From the NCBI GenBank assembly GCA_020632995.1, contig JACKEN010000002.1:558001-622000 (forward strand): a stretch of 64,000 bases of DNA, given 5' to 3'. The stretch's first letter is position 1. Every line of letters begins with the position of its first letter. This document shows, piece by piece, positions 10,591-18,679 of the stretch. This stretch comes from Deltaproteobacteria bacterium. Its GTDB lineage: Bacteria > Myxococcota > Kuafuiibacteriia > Kuafuiibacteriales > Kuafuiibacteriaceae. The translations under genes were made by a program, and so were the position numbers. The notes beneath the pieces are model-generated. The model made no database searches, was not told the origin of the DNA, and saw only the letters and a list, made by a program, of their open reading frames with translations.

Positions 10591-11904
10591 ATGAAGCGCA
10601 GCATCTTCACCACCACGCTCATGACCCTCGGCCTCGTGCTGGGCGCGGCCTCCGAGGCCCAGGCCTGGCACTGGTCGGTGCCCTTCACCGAGGGGCCGTG
10701 GCACGGCGCCGCGGGCAACTACTACACCGGCTCGCCCCGGAGCCTCGGCATCACCTGCGGCACCTGCCACGTGGGGGCCCAGAACATCCCGCCGAACCAG
10801 CGGGTGCAGATGCAGGTCACGGTGCGCCGGGTGAACAACGGCAACCTGGTGGCCGACGACATCTTCGCCAACGGCTACATGCCGGGGGCCCGCTACAAGA
10901 TCAGCGTCGCGATGTCGGGGGAGCACAAGGGGCGCCAGCCCGACGACGGCTCCTACGAGGATCCGAACGGCTCGGCCTTCAAGGTGAGCTGCCCCCACAC
11001 CGTGGACAACGTGAACATCCTCACCGCCGAGGTGATGAACGAGGCCGACGTCTACGCGGACTTCGACGGCAACGGCGCGGGGACCCTGCGGGCGGACGCC
11101 AACAACGACCCCAACTCCACGACCCAGGCCAACGCGTGCCGTGAGGGCGCGTGCCCGAACAACAACCCGTACTACCCGAACCGCACCCTCCAGGGCGGGC
11201 CCACCACGGTGAGCCTGCGGAGCTGGCGCCTCGGCAACCCCAACAGCAACCCGCCCTTCGGCGGCTTCACCTGCTCGGCCTGCGACTCGATCGTCGCGAA
11301 CTTCGGCGGGGACACCACCCCCGGCACCGGCCAGCCCTTCGCGGCCCGCTCGTTCCACTTCTTCTGGACGGCGCCCGCCACGCCGCCCGCCACCGGGAAC
11401 GGGCGCATCCGCTTCTACATGTCGATGGTGGACGGCGACGGCTACACCGACGTCTACGACGATGACGTGGCGGAGTTCCGGCGCGCGGTGTGCCCGCAGG
11501 GCAACGCAGCCTGCAACCCCACCAACCCGCCCTGGAACTACACCGCGGCCCCGCCGGTGGCGCTCCCCCCCGCCGTCGACGTGCGCCCCGCGCCGCCCTC
11601 GGGCGACGTGCTGTGGGTGCTGGCGATGGCCGGGCTCACCGTCCTCGTGATCATGGCCTTCCAGGTGAGGGCGCGCCGCACCGCGATGGCGGTGGCCACC
11701 CTGGGCCTGTTGGCGGCCACCGCGGCGATGGCCAGCGGCTGCGTCAACGTGAAGGCGTGGGAGCGCGGCCGCATGGCCAGCCTGGTGATGAGCCGCGGGC
11801 CCGACGTCGAAGAGGCGATGATCGAGCGCACCTTCCTGGAGTCCCGGGAGGGCTCCTCGGGCGGGAGCGCGGCGGGGGCGGGCGGCGGCTGCGCCTGCAA
11901 CTGA
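10591..11904 (+). CDS. Exported CXXCH protein fused to a DUF4266-like lipoprotein
   Basis: 437 residues. Residues 1-25 are a signal peptide (cleavage near AQA-WHW). Residues 26-330 form an exported Reeler/choice-anchor-like domain with one heme-binding motif (CGTCH, 56-60) and FHFFWTAPA. Residues 338-358 are a membrane helix followed by RARR. The frame then runs into a second signal-like stretch (AMAVATLGLLAATAAMASGC, C384) and a tail matching my memory of DUF4266 proteins (VNVKAWERGRMAS, ending GGGCACN). DUF4266 is normally a separate small lipoprotein, so this looks like two proteins in one frame. RBS GAAGAGG lies six bases before the ATG. Confidence 0.75.
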   Translation: MKRSIFTTTLMTLGLVLGAASEAQAWHWSVPFTEGPWHGAAGNYYTGSPRSLGITCGTCHVGAQNIPPNQRVQMQVTVRRVNNGNLVADDIFANGYMPGARYKISVAMSGEHKGRQPDDGSYEDPNGSAFKVSCPHTVDNVNILTAEVMNEADVYADFDGNGAGTLRADANNDPNSTTQANACREGACPNNNPYYPNRTLQGGPTTVSLRSWRLGNPNSNPPFGGFTCSACDSIVANFGGDTTPGTGQPFAARSFHFFWTAPATPPATGNGRIRFYMSMVDGDGYTDVYDDDVAEFRRAVCPQGNAACNPTNPPWNYTAAPPVALPPAVDVRPAPPSGDVLWVLAMAGLTVLVIMAFQVRARRTAMAVATLGLLAATAAMASGCVNVKAWERGRMASLVMSRGPDVEEAMIERTFLESREGSSGGSAAGAGGGCACN

Positions 11905-11911
11905 GCCTGCG

Positions 11912-12685
11912 CTATTCCAAGGTCACGGGGTAGGTGAAGGCGGCGAGCGCCTTCGGCAGGCCGGCCTGCGGTCGGCAGGCGCTCCGCAAGACATCCAGCA
12001 CCGGCAACGGCGCCGCGGCGTAGATCCCGGCCCCGAAGGCCGGGTTGGCCTCCACCACCGCCCAGGAGCCGTCCTCCAGGCGACCCACGTCGATGACCAC
12101 CGCGGGCGGGACAGGGGCAGCCTGGGCCACCTTCGCCGCGAAGGCCATCGCCTCGACCCGGTCGGGGTCGGCGCCGTCCACCGAGAGCGCGCCGCCCACG
12201 CTGTAGCGGCTGCACGCCACCGCGGCCCCGTCGAGGAGGTGTACGCGGTGCTCGGTCGCGAAGCGGACCGGGTCGCTGGCCAACACCGGCTCCTCGGGCG
12301 GCAGGTCAGGCCGGGCGAGGAACGGCTCGGGGCCGTCGTAGACCCGGGCCGGGAAGAGCTTGTCGTCGGGTGGCTTCAGGAACACCGGGAAGGCCTCTGA
12401 CGGCACGTCGCCGAGGCGGATGCAACGCACCCTGCGCCGGGTGGCCCAGGCAGGGAGTCGGGCGAGCCAGTCGTGGTTGGGCTCGAGGAGCACCCGGCCG
12501 AGCTGGGCCGCCAGCACCCGGCAGAACAGGGGCTCCCCGTACAGGGCGAGGTCGGGTTCGGGGGTCCAGCCGGCGGGGGCGCGCCAGCCCTCCAGCCGGT
12601 GTACCGCCCAGCCCGCGGCCCTGGCGGCCTCGGCGAGGCGGCGGCCGTCCTCGGTGTCGCGCGGGCTGAGGACGAGCTCTGGCAT
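11912..12685 (-). CDS. ATP-grasp domain protein (R2K-like)
   Basis: 257 residues, cytoplasmic. The ATP-grasp fold is indicated by the middle (PVFLKPPDDKLFPARVYDG) and by a C-terminal metal-binding segment (VVIDVGRLEDGSWAVVEANP). That pattern matches ATP-grasp proteins of the R2K/DUF4343 type, which are predicted to form amide or ester bonds on peptides. The substrate is unknown. The start MPELVLSPRD at 12685 leaves a 39-base divergent gap to the lipoprotein gene at 12725. The stop is eight bases from the convergent fusion gene. Confidence 0.75.
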   Translation of the reverse strand: MPELVLSPRDTEDGRRLAEAARAAGWAVHRLEGWRAPAGWTPEPDLALYGEPLFCRVLAAQLGRVLLEPNHDWLARLPAWATRRRVRCIRLGDVPSEAFPVFLKPPDDKLFPARVYDGPEPFLARPDLPPEEPVLASDPVRFATEHRVHLLDGAAVACSRYSVGGALSVDGADPDRVEAMAFAAKVAQAAPVPPAVVIDVGRLEDGSWAVVEANPAFGAGIYAAAPLPVLDVLRSACRPQAGLPKALAAFTYPVTLE

Positions 12686-12724
12686 TTCCAGACCGAATCT
12701 ACACCCGGCCCGTTGGAGGAGGGC

Positions 12725-13162
12725 ATGCTGACCAGCCTGCTGTTCTCCCTCACCCTCGTCGCCTGCCCGCCCCCGGAGGCGGCCCAGCCCCCGCCCGCGG
12801 TGCAGGCCGCCCTGACCCCGGCCGAGCGCGGCGAGCAGGTGCGAGATCTGGCCGCCGCCCTCGAGTCGGCGGGGCGCTTCACCGGGTCCCGGGTGGGCTA
12901 CGGGGCGCCGTCGCCGGTCTACCGCGACTACAAGGCGCTCCTGGCCATCGCAGACGACAGCGACCTCGAGACGCTCCTCAGCCACCCGTCGCCGGTGGTC
13001 CGGCTCTACGCAATGCAGGGTCTCTTGCGCCGGGGTCACGACGCGGAGGCGCTCTATGCCCGGCTCAGCGACAAGGCGCAGCGGGTGCGGACCCAGGACG
13101 GGTGCATGGCGAGGGAGGCGTCGGTGGACGAGGTGGCCCGGCGGCTGATGAAGCGGCGCTGA
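12725..13162 (+). CDS. Small HEAT-repeat-like lipoprotein
   Basis: 145 residues. Short signal peptide with lipobox LTLVAC followed by a Pro-rich linker (PPPEAAQPPPAVQ). The body contains a HEAT-like helix pair (LETLLSHPSPVVRLYAMQGLL). GGAGGAGG sits directly before the ATG with four to five bases of spacing. No specific function can be named; predicted outer or inner membrane lipoprotein. It is followed within 42 bases by the transglutaminase-like gene. Confidence 0.75.
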   Translation: MLTSLLFSLTLVACPPPEAAQPPPAVQAALTPAERGEQVRDLAAALESAGRFTGSRVGYGAPSPVYRDYKALLAIADDSDLETLLSHPSPVVRLYAMQGLLRRGHDAEALYARLSDKAQRVRTQDGCMAREASVDEVARRLMKRR

Positions 13163-13203
13163 CGTGGTTGGCAGCGCCGGGTGGGGCGTGGCAGCTTCCC
13201 CCG

Positions 13204-14094
13204 GTGGCGTCGAAGGCGCGATGGGCGGTGGGCCTGCTGGGCGCGGTGGTGCTCGGGTTCGGCGCGTACGTGGCCAAGGAGCGCGCGTACAAGTATCACC
13301 CCTACAAGGACGCGCTCTTCTACGCCCTCACCACCAACGACTTCGCCGCCGCCTACGCCACTCCCGCCGATCGCGCGGGGCTGAGGGCCGGTTTCGCGTT
13401 CCTCGGCCCGTTGGAGGGCGAGGAGGCAAGGGTGCTTGCGCTCATCGAGTGGCTGGACGCTCACGTGGCCGCGAAGGAGACGTGGTCGGTGCATGCGCCG
13501 GTGCTCCTCGAGCAGCGGGCGGGGGCATGCGAGGTGCACGCGCTCGCGGTGGCGGCGTTGGGGGCCTACGGCATCAAGGCCCGCTGGATCTCCGGGGTGC
13601 GGGACGCCATCGGCTTCGGCTACCTCGAGGCGTTCGTGGACGGCGGCTGGCGGCTGTATCGCCTGCGGGCCGACGACGCGGCGCGGGTGGTCGGCGCGAG
13701 CGCCCTCGAGCTCTACGAGGGGGGCGAGACCGGGGTGGCGGTGCGGGCCTTCTATCCGCAGCCCGACGAGCGCCTCACCTCGTGGACCGGCCCGGTGGAG
13801 GTGGGTCTGTTGCCCCTGGCCAACCTCGAGGCCCACCCGGAGCTCCGCCCGCTCTTCGAGGGGCCCACCGGCGTGCCCCTCGAGTACGGGCACTTCAGCC
13901 CCTACGACCAGGTCTTCGACTACGACCCCCGGGCGGACGACGCGTGGGTGCGGGAGGGGGTGGTGATGGCGCGGATGCAACAGCTGCAGGCGCGCTTTCG
14001 CTACACCCGGCGCCGGGCCCTCGCCGTGGTGATCAACGCGGTGGACCGGGTGCTGGGGTACGGCTTCGAGCCCGGTCGGGTCACGGGCTCGTAG
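13204..14094 (+). CDS. Membrane-anchored transglutaminase-like protein
   Basis: 296 residues from the chosen GTG. One N-terminal membrane helix (WAVGLLGAVVLGFGAYVA) precedes the body. RAGACEVHALAVAALGAYGI (C109) is the classical Cys block of transglutaminase-like enzymes. At the position where the fold normally has the catalytic His (HAWVE), this protein reads FGYLEAF, so the His seems replaced and activity is uncertain. The start is weak: an in-frame ATG at 13102 would add 34 residues overlapping the upstream gene, so GTG 13204 is preferred. Confidence 0.65.
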   Translation: MASKARWAVGLLGAVVLGFGAYVAKERAYKYHPYKDALFYALTTNDFAAAYATPADRAGLRAGFAFLGPLEGEEARVLALIEWLDAHVAAKETWSVHAPVLLEQRAGACEVHALAVAALGAYGIKARWISGVRDAIGFGYLEAFVDGGWRLYRLRADDAARVVGASALELYEGGETGVAVRAFYPQPDERLTSWTGPVEVGLLPLANLEAHPELRPLFEGPTGVPLEYGHFSPYDQVFDYDPRADDAWVREGVVMARMQQLQARFRYTRRRALAVVINAVDRVLGYGFEPGRVTGS

Positions 14095-14208
14095 GCCCGT
14101 GTCTTTTTGTTTCGTCAGGTCCGCCTGGTCGCCCGCGTAGGGATGTGCAGGTCGGAAGGTCCGACCCAATCACGAGCGCGGGCACCCGCCCGCCTTGAGA
14201 GGTCGACA

Positions 14209-15084
14209 TTGACGAAATCGCCAGCAGCTCGCCTGCGCGAGCCACGCATCCCCCTGTGTCTCATCGCCATGGCCGTGGCACCCCTTGCCTGTGATCAGCG
14301 CCCGACGGGGGCAGAGGCTCGAGATGCTCTCGTGAGCTCCCTCAGGGTCGAAGGACCTGTTCTGCCGGTCTCGGACGTCCAGGTGTTTCGGGGCACCGCC
14401 CAGCCCTGGGAGATGCAAGCCTTCCGTCTCGAGGACCTGGAGCTCCGCGTGAGCTCGGCCGGCGAGGATCGCGCGGTCGAGGTCTGGCGGGGCGCGGTGG
14501 TGGAGGGGCCGGTCCTGGTCGACGCGAACGCCCGCGCTCATGCTGAATCACGGTCGCTCCCGGTGGGGTCCGACGTGCTCGCCTCGCTCCCGGTCGAGGG
14601 GACGGAGCTCATCGTGGGGCTGCCCTATGAGAGCGCGCTCCCGCCCTCCGGCTACGTACTCGACAACTTCGCGAAGGGCGAGATCACCCTGGACCAGCGC
14701 GTCGTCAACACACCTCGTTGGATCGAGGAGACCTCCTTCGGCGCGGTGGTGCGCCTCGACACCGTCGCCTTCAACCGGCTGAGCGGAGTCAAGGTCGGAT
14801 CCGAGCCCGTCGGTCCCGCCGAGACGCCGCTCCTCCGCTCCTTCGACATGGGTCTCGCGTATGTCGGAGTGACCGACCTCATCCACGTGAAGGGGCGCGG
14901 CTGGCAGGTCCTGCGCTTCCATCGCCTGTCACCCGTGGAGCCCACTCGGGAGCCGACGAGCATGGACGAGCTCGCGATGCAGCCCCACCATGAGTTCACG
15001 GCCTGCGCCGTCTCCGACGACGCGGTCCTGGCCGGGGCCCATGACATCGGGGCCGAGTTCGCGCCGTTCGACGCGTGCCGCTGA
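14209..15084 (+). CDS. Predicted exported lipoprotein, unknown function
   Basis: 291 residues. I choose a TTG start because GAGAGG lies six bases upstream and it gives a normal signal peptide (REPRIPLCLIAMAVAPLAC) ending at a lipobox-like cysteine followed by DQR. The lipobox is not ideal (Pro at -3). The rest is a beta-rich soluble domain without a family I recognise. It is the first gene of a three-gene unit: the next ORF starts 12 bases after the stop and the third one base after that, and both encode secreted paralogues. Confidence 0.7.
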   Translation: MTKSPAARLREPRIPLCLIAMAVAPLACDQRPTGAEARDALVSSLRVEGPVLPVSDVQVFRGTAQPWEMQAFRLEDLELRVSSAGEDRAVEVWRGAVVEGPVLVDANARAHAESRSLPVGSDVLASLPVEGTELIVGLPYESALPPSGYVLDNFAKGEITLDQRVVNTPRWIEETSFGAVVRLDTVAFNRLSGVKVGSEPVGPAETPLLRSFDMGLAYVGVTDLIHVKGRGWQVLRFHRLSPVEPTREPTSMDELAMQPHHEFTACAVSDDAVLAGAHDIGAEFAPFDACR

Positions 15085-15096
15085 GGAGGACCGAAC

Positions 15097-15807
15097 ATGT
15101 ATCTCGACAAGCACAAGAACACCTTCCTTCTCTCCGGGCTCGTCGCCCTGGGGACCATCGGCCTCACCTCCGAGGCCCACGCCATCGACCCGGGGACCGG
15201 CCTGGTGGCGGCCTGCGCGCTGAACGCGGGCGAGACCGCCAACATGTTGAGTCAGGCGATGACCGACTGCAGCGCCACCAGGGGGGGCAAGTCAGCGTGT
15301 CAGGTCCTGAGCGGGACGCCCTTCGCCTGCAACACCGCCCACCCGACGAGCCAGGACAACAAGACTTGCACATACAACCAGGTCACCGGGATCCTGACCG
15401 GCGTCATCACGCTCCCTGCCGGGTGGAGCATCAACGGGAGCGTCAGCGGGACCATCACCCTCAACTCGTATTGGAAGGACCTGATGCAGTGCAACCTCAT
15501 CCCCAAGTCGGACGCGAAGGGTGGCCCGGGCACCTACGCGCGGCGCGCGGGGACCGTGGTCGCCATCGCGAAGCTGGAGGCCACGGCCGACTTCACCATG
15601 ACCACCCCGGCCGGCGGGACGGTCCAGGTCAAGGCCAGCCTCGGCTGCAACGCGACGGCCTCCGACGAGGCCTACTCCACCGGCGCGACCATCGCGTGTG
15701 GTGAGCCCAGCGACGGGGAGGACCGCACGCCCGAGCCGCCCCAGCCACCGGGTGGGGAGACGGGTGGGCAGGATGGCCCGGTGACGCCGGGCGGGACGGG
15801 CGGCTGA
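15097..15807 (+). CDS. Secreted cysteine-patterned protein, paralogue 1
   Basis: 236 residues with a clear Sec signal peptide (cut near SEAHA-IDP). The mature region has a fixed cysteine pattern: AC, DC, SAC, SGTPFAC, TC, QC, GC, IACGE. The same pattern and the motif SGTPFAC recur in the next gene, so the two arose by duplication. A Gly/Pro-rich tail follows the last cysteine. GAGGA lies eight to nine bases before the ATG. No family is recognised. Confidence 0.75.
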   Translation: MYLDKHKNTFLLSGLVALGTIGLTSEAHAIDPGTGLVAACALNAGETANMLSQAMTDCSATRGGKSACQVLSGTPFACNTAHPTSQDNKTCTYNQVTGILTGVITLPAGWSINGSVSGTITLNSYWKDLMQCNLIPKSDAKGGPGTYARRAGTVVAIAKLEATADFTMTTPAGGTVQVKASLGCNATASDEAYSTGATIACGEPSDGEDRTPEPPQPPGGETGGQDGPVTPGGTGG

Positions 15808-15808
15808 C

Positions 15809-16510
15809 ATGGAGCGGGGAAGCAGGTGGTCCACCCTCCTCGGTGCGGGAGGGTTGGCCCTCTTCCTCGGCTCGCCGACGGCGCACGCGCTCACCGGTCC
15901 CGACTACCTGGACTGGGCGTGCGGCGGCGGCGGCGTGCAGGACTCGGCGGTAAAGGCCGATCTCCTCACCCTCTGTGGAGGCGTCGAGGGAGTCCGCAAG
16001 GCTTGTGGCGTCGAGTCGGGGACGCCATTCGCCTGTTACTCACACCAGGCGAAGGACCCGACGCAGCGCCGATGCAGCGGTGGCAGCGTGACCATCAACG
16101 TGACTGGCACGACGGGCGGGTACCTCGGCTGGTCAGTGACGGGCTCCCTGACGGTGTCGGGGAGCGTGGTGGCCGAGAAGACGGTGGCGCGATGTCAGAT
16201 CTCGCCGTTGGACCCGTCACCGTCGGCTTCGGGTGGGACGTATGTCGTCCTGGCGGGGAAGGCCAAGCTGACGGCCAAGTTCACGGCGGCAGGTACGGGC
16301 CACATCAAGTTCCTCGGAGCCAACATCTTCGGGGTGTCGTTCAAGGCAAGCTGCGCCGACGACGTCGAGGCAGACATCTACGAGCTCGACAGCACGACGG
16401 GGTGTGGCGAGGCCCAGCCCTGCGCCGAGGGCGAAGACTGTTGGGTGCAGCCCGACGCCGCTCCCCTCGACGTCCCACCCGCCCCTTCGACCGCGCCCTC
16501 TCACCGCTGA
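15809..16510 (+). CDS. Secreted cysteine-patterned protein, paralogue 2
   Basis: 233 residues, signal peptide ending TAHA-LTG. It shares with the upstream protein the order AC, LC, KAC, SGTPFAC, RC, RC, SC, GCGE and similar glycine/threonine-rich strands (LGWSVTGSLTVSG versus WSINGSVSGTITL). Its tail is extended with a Pro/Ala-rich end (VPPAPSTAPSHR). It begins one base after the previous stop, so translation is probably coupled. Function unknown; likely extracellular or outer-surface. Confidence 0.72.
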   Translation: MERGSRWSTLLGAGGLALFLGSPTAHALTGPDYLDWACGGGGVQDSAVKADLLTLCGGVEGVRKACGVESGTPFACYSHQAKDPTQRRCSGGSVTINVTGTTGGYLGWSVTGSLTVSGSVVAEKTVARCQISPLDPSPSASGGTYVVLAGKAKLTAKFTAAGTGHIKFLGANIFGVSFKASCADDVEADIYELDSTTGCGEAQPCAEGEDCWVQPDAAPLDVPPAPSTAPSHR

Positions 16511-16580
16511 TCGCCTGCCGAAGGGCAACCAAGCCTGCAGGCAAGGGCCGATCACCACGGCCGAGCGTCCAGGGACGCGT

Positions 16581-17360
16581 CTACGACTGTGGTCGGAACG
16601 CGCGCCTGAGCGCGGCCAGGGCGCCGCTCTCGGGGATGACCTGGCTCCCGCGCCAGGTGCGGAGCACCGAGCGGGCCGACAAGTAGGCTTGCACCGGGGG
16701 CGAGTCCAGGTGGCGGAGGAGCTCCTCACTCTTCAGGTAGAAGGTGTCGAGGCGGGGGAGGGCGGCGGGATCCTCGTGGTCGCGCAGGGGCCGCAGCTCG
16801 GTGGTGACGGTGCCGCGGTAGCGGTCGCGGGCGAAGTCCAGGTTGCGGCGGTCGAAGTACCCGAAGGGGTACGCGAAGTACGAGGGGCGCCGGCCGGTGT
16901 GCTGCTCGATGAGCGCGTCGGCGCGCTCGCACTCCGCCTGCATGCCGTCGAGCGAGAGCTTGCGCATGTCGGGGTGGCTGTGGGTGTGGCTCTCGATGAG
17001 GACCCCGCCCTCGGCCAGCGTCTCGACCTCGTCCCAGCCCAGCATCGGGAAGCTGGGGATGCTGGAGGGCTGATCCGGCCACGGCTGCACCCGGCCCACC
17101 GGCTCGGTGCTCAAGAAGAGGTGGGCGGGCATCCGGTGGGCCTTCAGGGCCGGCAAGGCGTGTTGCACCACGGACCGCATGCCGTCGTCGAAGGTGATGG
17201 CGACGCCGTGCGTGAAGCCGGAGGAGAGCAGGGTGTCGAGGTCGACCACGGGCAGGCCGGCCCGGCCCAGGCACTCCAACAGGGCCCAGAAGCGGCCGGG
17301 CGGGTAGGAGATCACCGAGCCGGAGTCGTCGATGCTGTGGAAGGTGAGGATCGCCCGCAT
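16581..17360 (-). CDS. Polysaccharide deacetylase (NodB domain)
   Basis: 259 residues. NodB-type deacetylases remove N- or O-acetyl groups from sugar polymers with a metal centre. Visible motifs are TFDDG (motif 1, catalytic Asp and metal Asp), SHTHSH (motif 2, metal His residues) and AYPFGYFD (motif 3). There is no signal peptide, so it acts in the cytoplasm or leaves by an unrecognised route. The glycosyltransferase gene lies two bases upstream, which points to one operon for surface glycan synthesis. Confidence 0.88.
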   Translation of the reverse strand: MRAILTFHSIDDSGSVISYPPGRFWALLECLGRAGLPVVDLDTLLSSGFTHGVAITFDDGMRSVVQHALPALKAHRMPAHLFLSTEPVGRVQPWPDQPSSIPSFPMLGWDEVETLAEGGVLIESHTHSHPDMRKLSLDGMQAECERADALIEQHTGRRPSYFAYPFGYFDRRNLDFARDRYRGTVTTELRPLRDHEDPAALPRLDTFYLKSEELLRHLDSPPVQAYLSARSVLRTWRGSQVIPESGALAALRRAFRPQS

Positions 17361-17362
17361 AC

Positions 17363-18640
17363 CTAGCCCGCCTCCGCCCGGGGCCCATCATGGTGCGCCG
17401 CCGAGGCGAGCGCGTCCAGCACCCGGCGCCGGCCCTTCTTCTCGGCCGCCTCACGGATCAGCTGGAAGTAGCGCCCGAGCGAGACCTGCTCCGTCCACCG
17501 GGCCTGGAACCCGGCGAGGGCCGCCGCGCCCAGCCGGGCTCGGAGCGCCGCGTCACCCGCCACCGCGGTCAGCGCGCGCTGGAGCGAGGCGGGATCGTGG
17601 AACAGGAGCCCGCCCCCGGTCTGGTCGACGATCTCTGGGTAGGGCCCGAGGCGCCGGGCGATGATCGGGGTGGCCTCCTTGAAGGCCTCGAGCACCACCA
17701 GGGGGAAGACCTCGTAGCACACCGAAGGGGTCACCAGGGCCAGGGCGTCGCGGTACAGGGGCGGGATCGACTCCGGCGGCCGCTGCCCGAGGAAACGCAC
17801 CTTGCGCTTGCCCTCGGCCAGGCGCTTCAGCTCCGGCGCGTAGTCGCCGTCGCCCACGATCCACAGCTCGGCCGGGGCGTCGTCGCCGAAGTGGGGGATC
17901 ACGTCCTGCAGACCTTTGATCTTCTCGAGGCGCCCCACGAACAGGAAGTACGGGGTCTCGTGCACCCGCCGCACCGGGCCCTCGAGGGGCGGGGTGTCGG
18001 GCAAGAAGGACGGCACCACCGTCATCGGGGCGGGGAAGCCGAACTCGGCGTGCTTGTCGGCGCTGAACTGGGAGAGGGCGCAGAAGGTGTCCACGTGCTC
18101 GGTCATCCGCTCGAGCAGGTTGGATTGACGCCACAGCTGGGGCGGGCGGCGGTGCTTGAGCACGCAGGTCAGGCACTCCCGGCCGGTGCACACCTCGCGC
18201 CCGTGCCGCCACAGGATGTGCGACGGGCACACCAGCCAGTGCTCGTGCGCGGTGTAGAGCTTGATCGCGTCGCCGTAGGCGAGCACCCCCGGCCCGCCGA
18301 CGAGCGAGACGTTGTGGAAGTGGATGACGTCGTAGTCGCCCTCGTCGAGGAGGCGCTTGATGCGGTGCCCGTGCACCACCGGGTGCCCGGCTTGCTGGGT
18401 CGCGAGGAGCGACAGGGTGCGGAGCCTGCTCTCGAGCCGGTGCACGGTGAGCCCGGGGGGTTCCACCACCGGCTCGGGCTCCTTGCCGCTCAGCACCCGG
18501 TAGGCGTCGGCGTCGTGGATGACGTCCACCTGGTGCCCGCGCCGGAGCAGCGCGTGGGCCAGCCTGCGCACGTAGGTGCCGTCCCCGCCGAAGTTGTACG
18601 GCGGGTAGAAGGTCGTCACCATGACGAAGCGCAGGCCCAT
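17363..18640 (-). CDS. Glycosyltransferase family 4
   Basis: 425 residues, GT-B fold. The N-terminal domain opens FVMVTTFYPPYNFGGDGTYV; the C-terminal donor-binding domain has FVGRLEKIKGLQDVI and CYEVFPLVVLEAFKEATPI with the conserved Glu. An internal four-cysteine segment (VCPSHILWRHGREVCTGREC, then LTC) may bind metal, as in some GT4 members. The ATG at 18640 is used instead of the TTG at 18649. It is followed two bases later by the polysaccharide deacetylase gene and lies 39 bases after the membrane protein gene at 18680. Donor and acceptor are unknown. Confidence 0.88.
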   Translation of the reverse strand: MGLRFVMVTTFYPPYNFGGDGTYVRRLAHALLRRGHQVDVIHDADAYRVLSGKEPEPVVEPPGLTVHRLESRLRTLSLLATQQAGHPVVHGHRIKRLLDEGDYDVIHFHNVSLVGGPGVLAYGDAIKLYTAHEHWLVCPSHILWRHGREVCTGRECLTCVLKHRRPPQLWRQSNLLERMTEHVDTFCALSQFSADKHAEFGFPAPMTVVPSFLPDTPPLEGPVRRVHETPYFLFVGRLEKIKGLQDVIPHFGDDAPAELWIVGDGDYAPELKRLAEGKRKVRFLGQRPPESIPPLYRDALALVTPSVCYEVFPLVVLEAFKEATPIIARRLGPYPEIVDQTGGGLLFHDPASLQRALTAVAGDAALRARLGAAALAGFQARWTEQVSLGRYFQLIREAAEKKGRRRVLDALASAAHHDGPRAEAG

Positions 18641-18679
18641 GGGGCCCAAGTTGTGCGCTGATCCGGGCGGGGTTGCAAC

